Source: Acidobacteriota bacterium (lineage in GTDB: Bacteria; Acidobacteriota; Blastocatellia; Pyrinomonadales; Pyrinomonadaceae). Taken from it: DNA of 11,153 nt. The translations under genes and the position numbers were made by a program. The stretch covers positions 1 through 11,153 of the forward strand of contig JABFSB010000354.1 of assembly GCA_013140875.1 (NCBI GenBank). The letters are read 5' to 3'. Of the stretch, positions 6,784 through 11,153 are shown piece after piece (within the stretch, counting starts at the first letter, position 1; every line of letters begins with the position of its first letter). The notes below the pieces were generated by a model, which was given only the letters and a program-made list of their open reading frames with translations, searched no databases and was not told the origin of the DNA.

Positions 6784-8712
6784 ATGAGATTTATTTCCGA
6801 GATCGATTCACCGGCCGACCTGAGGCAGCTTAAGGTAGAAGACCTTCAGAAGGTCGCCGACGAGATCCGCCAGTTTATTATCGACACGTGTTCGCGGATC
6901 GGCGGCCATACAGGAGCCAGCCTCGGCGCCGTCGAACTTGCCGTGGCGATGCATTACGTTTTTGATACGCCGAATGACCGGCTTGTCTGGGACGTCGGTC
7001 ATCAGGCCTATGCCCACAAGATCCTGACCGGACGCCGTGACGAACTTCACACGATAAAACAGCCGGGCGGCCTGAGTGGATTTTTGCGGCGCGAGGAATC
7101 GGAATACGACACGTTCGGCGCCGGCCATGCTTCGACTTCGCTTTCGGCCGCATTAGGAATGGCCATCGCCCGCGACCTCAAAAAAGAAGATTTTCACGTT
7201 TGTGCGTTGATCGGCGATTCAAGCCTGGCGGGCGGAATGGCGATGGAAGCCATAAATCAGGCCGGGCACCTGAAATCGAGGATGATCGTCGTGCTGAACG
7301 ACAACGAGATGTCGATCGCACCGGCCGTCGGCGCTTTGAGCCGCTATCTGAACCGCATCAAGGAAGCCCAAAGCTATCAGCACCTCAAAGAGGAGATCGG
7401 CGGGGCGCTTCAAAGTGTTCCGGGCATTGGCGGCTCGCTTCGGCGTGCGGCAAAGTCGTTCAAAGATGCGATCGCGGCGGCGGTCCTTCCGGGAGCATTG
7501 GTCAATGAGCTTGGCTTCAAATACATCGGTTATGTCGACGGGCATAACGTGCCCATGCTGGTGGCCGCGCTAGAAGCGGCTAAAAAGGTAGATGACGGTC
7601 CGGTCATAGTGCATGCCTTGACCACAAAAGGAAAAGGCTTCCCGAATCCGGAAAAGAATTACTACGCCTATCACGCGACAGGCCCGTTCGACCCGAAAAC
7701 GGGACTGCCGTACAAATCGAACAAGGTTGCGCCGCCGACATACACGCAGGTCTTCGGGGAAACGATGTGCGAGCTAATGGCCCGCGATGAAAAGATCGTT
7801 GCGCTGACCGCGGCGATGCCGGACGGAACCGGCGTCGATAAGGTGCTCGAAAAATTCCCTGACCGGGCCTTCGATGTCGGCATTGCCGAACAGCACGCGG
7901 TCACGTTCTGCGCCGGAATGGCTTGTGAGGGTTTGAAGCCGGTGGCGGCCATCTATTCGACGTTTTTGCAACGCGGTTTCGATCAAGTGATCCATGACGT
8001 TTGCCTTCAGGACCTGAACGTTACTTTTGCGATGGACCGGGCAGGAATTGTCGGAGCGGACGGACCGACGCATCATGGCCTGCTCGATATTGCCTATTTC
8101 CGCGGCTACCCAAACATCATCCTGATGGCGCCGAAGGACGAGGCCGAGATGAGGGACATGATGCTGACGGCGATCGAATACCCGGGCCCGGCGGCACTTC
8201 GGTATCCGCGCGGAAACGGGCTTGGTGTCGACATTTCCACGCCGCCTAAAAAGATCGAGATCGGCCGTGCGGAAACGCTTAGAACCGGAAGGGATGTTGC
8301 CGTTATCGCTTATGGCTCGATGGTCAAACAGGCGATGGACGCCGCCGAAAAGCTTGCCGCCGACGGCATTCAGTCAACCGTAGTCAATGCACGGTTCGTC
8401 AAACCGCTCGATGAAAAGCTTATTGCCGAGTTGGCCGGAGAGCATCAACTTATTCTAACGGTCGAAGAAGCCTATCTCGCCGGCGGATTCGGCTCGGCTG
8501 TAATGGAACTGCTCGAAGAAAAAGGGCTGCTTGAAAATACGACCGTGGTCAGAATGGGCGTCCCCGATGAAATTGTTACGCACGGTGACCCGAAGGTACT
8601 TTTGGCCGGATACGGGCTTGATGCCGACGGCATTTATGCCAAAGTGTCCGAAAATCTTAGCTCGAGGAGCGGGAAGAACAGTAGCAATAAGCGTTTTAGA
8701 GTGGTTAAGTGA
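6784..8712 (+). CDS. dxs: 1-deoxy-D-xylulose-5-phosphate synthase
   Basis: DXS condenses pyruvate and glyceraldehyde 3-phosphate, with thiamine diphosphate (ThDP) and Mg2+, into 1-deoxy-D-xylulose 5-phosphate, the first step of the MEP isoprenoid pathway and a precursor for thiamine and pyridoxal. It is cytosolic. The 642 residues cover the full family. Visible are GGHTGASLG (40-48, His42), WDVGHQAYAHKI (69-80), the ThDP/Mg site GDSSLAGGMA (144-153) with LNDNEMSI (171-178, Asn172), GIAEQHAV (366-373, catalytic Glu369), YSTFLQRGFDQ (391-401), and DRAGIVGADGPTHHG (418-432, Arg419, His430). The C-terminal transketolase domain follows (about 500-620). The usual GDG is GDS here (Ser146). A basic, Ser/Asn-rich tail (about 624-642) extends past the domain. 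The start agrees with the family N-terminus (INSPADLR-like). It stands alone, divergent from the Spy-like gene. Confidence 0.97.
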   Translation: MRFISEIDSPADLRQLKVEDLQKVADEIRQFIIDTCSRIGGHTGASLGAVELAVAMHYVFDTPNDRLVWDVGHQAYAHKILTGRRDELHTIKQPGGLSGFLRREESEYDTFGAGHASTSLSAALGMAIARDLKKEDFHVCALIGDSSLAGGMAMEAINQAGHLKSRMIVVLNDNEMSIAPAVGALSRYLNRIKEAQSYQHLKEEIGGALQSVPGIGGSLRRAAKSFKDAIAAAVLPGALVNELGFKYIGYVDGHNVPMLVAALEAAKKVDDGPVIVHALTTKGKGFPNPEKNYYAYHATGPFDPKTGLPYKSNKVAPPTYTQVFGETMCELMARDEKIVALTAAMPDGTGVDKVLEKFPDRAFDVGIAEQHAVTFCAGMACEGLKPVAAIYSTFLQRGFDQVIHDVCLQDLNVTFAMDRAGIVGADGPTHHGLLDIAYFRGYPNIILMAPKDEAEMRDMMLTAIEYPGPAALRYPRGNGLGVDISTPPKKIEIGRAETLRTGRDVAVIAYGSMVKQAMDAAEKLAADGIQSTVVNARFVKPLDEKLIAELAGEHQLILTVEEAYLAGGFGSAVMELLEEKGLLENTTVVRMGVPDEIVTHGDPKVLLAGYGLDADGIYAKVSENLSSRSGKNSSNKRFRVVK

Positions 8713-8720
8713 CTGAAGGC

Positions 8721-8830
8721 CTTCTTTGCGGACTTTGTGTCTTCCCTTCGTGTTCTTTGTGATTAAGAAATTGTTTAACACAAAGAACACAAAGGGTTTC
8801 ACAAAGGGTTTCACAAAGGCCACAAAGAAG
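8721..8830. repeat. Dispersed-type intergenic inverted repeat ('acacaaagaacac' family)
   Basis: This imperfect palindrome lies between dxs and the DsbA-like gene. The outer arms, 8721-8739 and 8812-8830, pair over 19 bases with two mismatches. The inner arms, 8750-8761 and 8779-8790 (GTGTTCTTTGTG and CACAAAGAACAC), match perfectly around a 17-base loop. The right half carries a 12-base tandem duplication (ACAAAGGGTTTC) absent from the left half. Such CTTTGTG/CACAAAG palindromes recur between genes in several bacterial phyla and yield spurious HKEHEGK-like peptides in databases. It could fold as a long hairpin in dxs mRNA. Confidence 0.75.
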
Positions 8831-8847
8831 AGTTTGGGCTTGAAACG

Positions 8848-8868
8848 CCGGACTTATTAATAAACCGG
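8848..8868. promoter_or_regulatory. Operator-like palindrome upstream of the DsbA-like gene
   Basis: CCGG-AC-TTATTAATAA-A-CCGG: a perfect 10-base palindrome at 8854-8863 is flanked by CCGG on both sides, off symmetry by one base. It ends 20 bases before the ATG at 8889, a place where a repressor could act. It may be chance in an AT-rich spot. Confidence 0.25.
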
Positions 8869-8888
8869 GAATTATCTTGATTGAATAA

Positions 8889-9683
8889 ATGAAAGAAGAA
8901 CCAAAAAAAGGCAGCGGCATTCCGCTGATAATTATCGGTGTTGTGCTTGTCGGAGCGATCATCGGTGGATACGCTTACTACAACTCGGCGAAAACGCCGC
9001 CGAAACCGACCGGTAACGTCGCAAGTACTAATTCGAATCGCGCGAATCAATCCGCAAGCGCGCCGCTCGGCGCAACGCCGCCGAACTTGATGGGTTCGAC
9101 GACGGCAAACGTTACGGTCGAGGAATTTGCCGATTTTCAATGCCCGGCTTGTGCGTCGGTCCATCCGGTAATGAAAGAGATTCAATCGACGTACGGCAGC
9201 CGCATCCGGTTTATCTTTCGTAATTTTCCGCTCGCGATCCCGCAGCACGATAAAGCTTATGAAGCAGCGGTCGCATCCGAGGCGGTCGGAATGCAGGACC
9301 GCACTAAATTCTGGGCGATGCAGAACCTTCTTTACGAGAACCAGCAGGCCTGGACGGCAAATCCGAACTACCGTTCGATTTGGGAAGGCTACGTCCAACA
9401 AATCGGCCTCGACGTAGAAAAATTCAAGAACGACATGGCGGGGCGGGACGCGAAGGCCCGCGTCGACGCGGATTTACAGCGGGGACGCGGAATGAGTATC
9501 GATTCGACACCCTCCATTTTCGTCAATGGCAAAAATATCGGCGGGTTTGAGTCGATGACCGTCTCTAATCTGCGCCAGGTTATCGATGCCGAGATACAGA
9601 ACGCCATCAAGGTGAGCGGCGGCAACACAGCCGCCCCAGCAGGCAATTCCGCCGCACCGGCGAACACGAACGCCGCGAAGTAA
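8889..9683 (+). CDS. Membrane-anchored DsbA-like thioredoxin-fold oxidoreductase
   Basis: The protein has 264 residues. A short basic N-terminus and one membrane anchor (about 11-30) lead to a Pro/Thr/Ser/Asn linker (about 34-70) and a DsbA-type domain (Thioredoxin_4/DSBA-like). The active site is FADFQCPACASVHP with Cys85-Pro-Ala-Cys88; FRNFPLAIPQH (110-120) and the cis-Pro loop STPSIFVNG (206-214, Pro208) are the other family blocks. The C-terminus is a low-complexity Gly/Asn/Ala/Pro tail (about 244-264). It should work outside the cytoplasmic membrane, oxidising cysteines in exported proteins, with the overlapping VKOR gene product re-oxidising it. An in-frame TAA (8886-8888) directly precedes the ATG, which fixes the start; no Shine-Dalgarno is seen. 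A reductase or isomerase role is possible, but the VKOR partner favours oxidation. Confidence 0.9.
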   Translation: MKEEPKKGSGIPLIIIGVVLVGAIIGGYAYYNSAKTPPKPTGNVASTNSNRANQSASAPLGATPPNLMGSTTANVTVEEFADFQCPACASVHPVMKEIQSTYGSRIRFIFRNFPLAIPQHDKAYEAAVASEAVGMQDRTKFWAMQNLLYENQQAWTANPNYRSIWEGYVQQIGLDVEKFKNDMAGRDAKARVDADLQRGRGMSIDSTPSIFVNGKNIGGFESMTVSNLRQVIDAEIQNAIKVSGGNTAAPAGNSAAPANTNAAK

Positions 9684-10138
9684 TGGATGACCCGGACGAG
9701 ATAATTGCGGCTTCGGCCTCGATGCCAAAGCTTCCCCTCGCCGCGGCGGTGGTGGCGGTGGCGGGACTCGTCGATTCGATCTACCTGACCATTCATCACC
9801 TTACGGCCGAACCGGTCCCGTGCAGCATCATTTCCGGATGCGAAACCGTTCTGACCAGTCCTTACGCCGAGGTTGCGGGCGTTCCCCTTGCCGCATTCGG
9901 CGCGGCGGCGTATTTCATTGCCTTCTCGCTGGCGTTGCTGGCGGTTTACGGCAATCGAACCGCCTGGATGCTTTTCGGGCTGTTGGCGGTGGGCATGGCC
10001 GGATTCACCGCTTGGCTGCTCTATTTGCAGGCCTATGTAATTAAAGCGTTCTGCCAGTTTTGTCTTTTGTCCGCCATAACTTCGGTCATCCTTTTTCTGA
10101 TCGCTGTCGCCTCTCGATTCCGGCTCCGCGGCCGGTGA
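9683..10138 (+). CDS. Vitamin K epoxide reductase (VKOR) family protein
   Basis: This 151-residue integral membrane protein has four hydrophobic segments (about 18-38, 66-88, 94-118 and 126-143). It carries the two VKOR cysteine pairs: Cys47 and Cys53 in PVPCSIISGCETVLTSPYAEVAGVPLA's first half, and the quinone-side CxxC at Cys124-Gln-Phe-Cys127. Bacterial VKORs pass electrons from a DsbA-like partner to quinone, replacing DsbB. It contains no fused thioredoxin domain; the partner is instead the separate upstream gene, whose stop overlaps this start by one base (TAATG at 9681-9685). That supports a co-translated disulfide-forming pair. The first 14 residues are acidic; Met14 is a possible later start, but the overlap favours Met1. 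No clear terminator follows. Confidence 0.92.
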   Translation: MDDPDEIIAASASMPKLPLAAAVVAVAGLVDSIYLTIHHLTAEPVPCSIISGCETVLTSPYAEVAGVPLAAFGAAAYFIAFSLALLAVYGNRTAWMLFGLLAVGMAGFTAWLLYLQAYVIKAFCQFCLLSAITSVILFLIAVASRFRLRGR

Positions 10139-10317
10139 CCGATTGCCCCGCTCTGAAACCAAACCCCGGAACTTGCCGAATAAATTGAGTAGAAGGCGCG
10201 TGGAGAGCTTTCTGTAAGACCGCAGCCGCTTGATACCTGGTTGATTGAACTGTGGCCTGAAGTTTGGAAAAGATGAGAAAGTACGGTAGCTTAGGGTATA
10301 CAGTCCATTCGAATTAA

Positions 10318-10878
10318 ATGGCCCAGGGTATCCTCAATAAAATAGCCGCCGGAGACAAAACCGCCGCCGAAGAGTGTTTGAAGAAATACGGCGGGCTTGT
10401 CTGGTCGCTCTCTCGCCGAATGCTCCGCAATTCCGACGACGCCGAAGATGATGTGCAGGATATTTTTCTCGATGTGTGGAAAAATGCCGGCAAGTTCGAC
10501 GAATCGCAATCATCCGAAACCACATTTATCGCGATGATCGCCCGACGCAGATTGATCGACCGTATCCGGTTTGCGTCGCGCCGGATATCGGCTGACGCCC
10601 TGGATGAGGTGATGGCGGAACCCGTTGACCGGGCAGACAAGAAAATGCAGACCTCGCTCGAAGCCAACGACGCCGTCAGAGCTTTGAACACGCTGCGGCC
10701 GGAACAGCAGCAGGTATTGCAACTTTCTATCGTGCAGGGACTTTCGCATCAGGAAATAGCGGACAGGACGGGAATGCCGCTGGGAACGGTTAAAACACAC
10801 GCACGCCGCGGGATATTGCAGGCACGAGAATTTTTAGGTTTAGGTTCGCTGGATTCTACAAAGGAGGTACACGCATGA
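10318..10878 (+). CDS. ECF-type RNA polymerase sigma factor
   Basis: The 186-residue protein has the two-domain ECF layout. Region 2 (about 24-62) reads GGLVWSLSRRMLRNSDDAEDD then VQDIFLDVWKN, the -10-binding and core-binding part. A linker with ARRRLIDRIRFASRR follows, and region 4 (about 123-172) has LRPEQQQVLQLSI, a helix-turn-helix LSHQEIADRTGMPLGTVKTHARRG and LQAREFL for -35 recognition. It redirects RNA polymerase to a small regulon, probably triggered by an envelope or stress signal through the coupled downstream gene. An in-frame TAA lies directly before the ATG, so no earlier start is possible; no Shine-Dalgarno is seen. A TATACA at 10297-10302 could be a -10 box giving a very short leader. 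The upstream gap (10139-10317) shows no gene. Confidence 0.93.
   Translation: MAQGILNKIAAGDKTAAEECLKKYGGLVWSLSRRMLRNSDDAEDDVQDIFLDVWKNAGKFDESQSSETTFIAMIARRRLIDRIRFASRRISADALDEVMAEPVDRADKKMQTSLEANDAVRALNTLRPEQQQVLQLSIVQGLSHQEIADRTGMPLGTVKTHARRGILQAREFLGLGSLDSTKEVHA
10861..10868 (+). promoter_or_regulatory. Strong ribosome binding site for the probable anti-sigma gene
   Basis: AAGGAGGT at 10861-10868, a perfect Shine-Dalgarno, lies inside the end of the sigma gene 6 bases before the ATG at 10875. It is far stronger than any signal in front of the sigma gene itself, so the second protein may be made at least as efficiently. Confidence 0.88.
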
Positions 10879-11153
10879 ATATTGAAGAAAAAGAAAAAAT
10901 GCTTGACCTCCTGTGTGACAAATTTGTCTACGGGCTGAGCGAAGAAGAATCAAAACAGCTCGAACATCTTGGTTACGACCGGCTTGAAGCCGAGTCGATC
11001 GAGAAAACCATCGCGACACTCGGTCTGGTCGATCTTGAAGCCGAGTCGGCGATGCCCGCCGGCCTTCACGAAAAGCTTTTAAGGCATGCGGATGATTTTT
11101 TCGGTGAAGAATCCGCGGCACCGGCAGTTCCTGAAAGGCAGATAGTCCTCGGC
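10875..11153 (+). CDS. Probable anti-sigma factor, N-terminal part (runs off window)
   Basis: The first 93 codons are open to the right edge with no stop. The start overlaps the sigma stop (ATGA at 10875-10878) behind a perfect ribosome site, the usual arrangement for a sigma/anti-sigma pair. The visible part is acidic and helical: EKEKMLDLLCDKFVYGLSEE (about 5-24) resembles N-termini of anti-sigma proteins that begin with a 'LxxxxxYGLSxEE' helix. There is no HxxxCxxC zinc motif, so a zinc-binding (ZAS) type is not supported. The peptide LEAES occurs twice (37-41 and 54-58) from an identical 15-base stretch. No membrane segment is seen yet; one would be expected further downstream. The call rests mainly on position. 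Confidence 0.68.
   Translation, partial: MNIEEKEKMLDLLCDKFVYGLSEEESKQLEHLGYDRLEAESIEKTIATLGLVDLEAESAMPAGLHEKLLRHADDFFGEESAAPAVPERQIVLG

Noticed and set aside
8705..8962. An 85-codon minus-strand frame encoding a peptide with NHKEHEGK
   Set aside because: It is the well-known spurious product of CACAAAG/CTTTGTG intergenic repeats; it spans the inverted repeat and overlaps the DsbA-like start.
9389..10162. A 257-codon minus-strand open frame opposite the DsbA-like and VKOR genes
   Set aside because: It is antisense to two well-recognised proteins, has a composition typical of a GC-rich shadow frame (Arg, Gly, Gln), and shows no domain.

Overview
The window looks like a chromosomal stretch of a moderately GC-rich, Gram-negative-type bacterium. 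The best guess is Acidobacteriota (Blastocatellia/Pyrinomonadales-like). This rests on the DUF4331 / TPR lipoprotein / NicO gene combination, the use of VKOR instead of DsbB, and a dispersed 'cacaaagaacac'-type intergenic inverted repeat. It is an inference from gene style; there is no rRNA or other phylogenetic marker here. I see no mobile element, CRISPR array, tRNA or rRNA.

Layout. (1) 1-4751, plus strand: the 3' part of a DUF4331 gene, a TPR lipoprotein gene, and two consecutive NicO-type Ni/Co transporter genes with histidine-rich loops. The last three are tightly packed (ATGA overlap, then a 4-nt gap) and are probably one operon for envelope metal handling. DUF4331 is separated from them by a 14-bp hairpin. 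(2) 4752-5964: a two-gene unit with its own -10 box, encoding a YtxH-type membrane protein with LEA-like 11-residue repeats and a DUF948-like membrane protein. It ends in a strong terminator. (3) 5996-6562, minus strand: a Spy/CpxP-family (LTxxQ) periplasmic protein, convergent on that terminator. The 5' intergenic region it shares with dxs holds an exact GTAAA-N5-GTAAA motif, identical to the enterobacterial CpxR box. (4) 6784-8712: dxs, the first enzyme of the MEP isoprenoid pathway, followed by the dispersed inverted repeat. (5) 8889-10138: a membrane-anchored DsbA-like thioredoxin-fold protein and a VKOR-family quinone-linked oxidoreductase overlapping by one base, a complete disulfide-forming pair. 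(6) 10318-11153: an ECF sigma factor and the start of its translationally coupled, probable anti-sigma factor, cut by the window edge.

Most genes, apart from dxs and the ECF pair, act at the cell envelope: metal transport, periplasmic chaperoning, disulfide formation and membrane-anchored coiled coils. All gaps between genes are shorter than 300 bases. The most interesting leads are the CpxR-like box beside a Spy-like gene, the DUF4331-TPR-NicO-NicO neighbourhood as a candidate uncharacterised metal system, and the short ATGs lacking Shine-Dalgarno that sit directly behind in-frame TAA codons.
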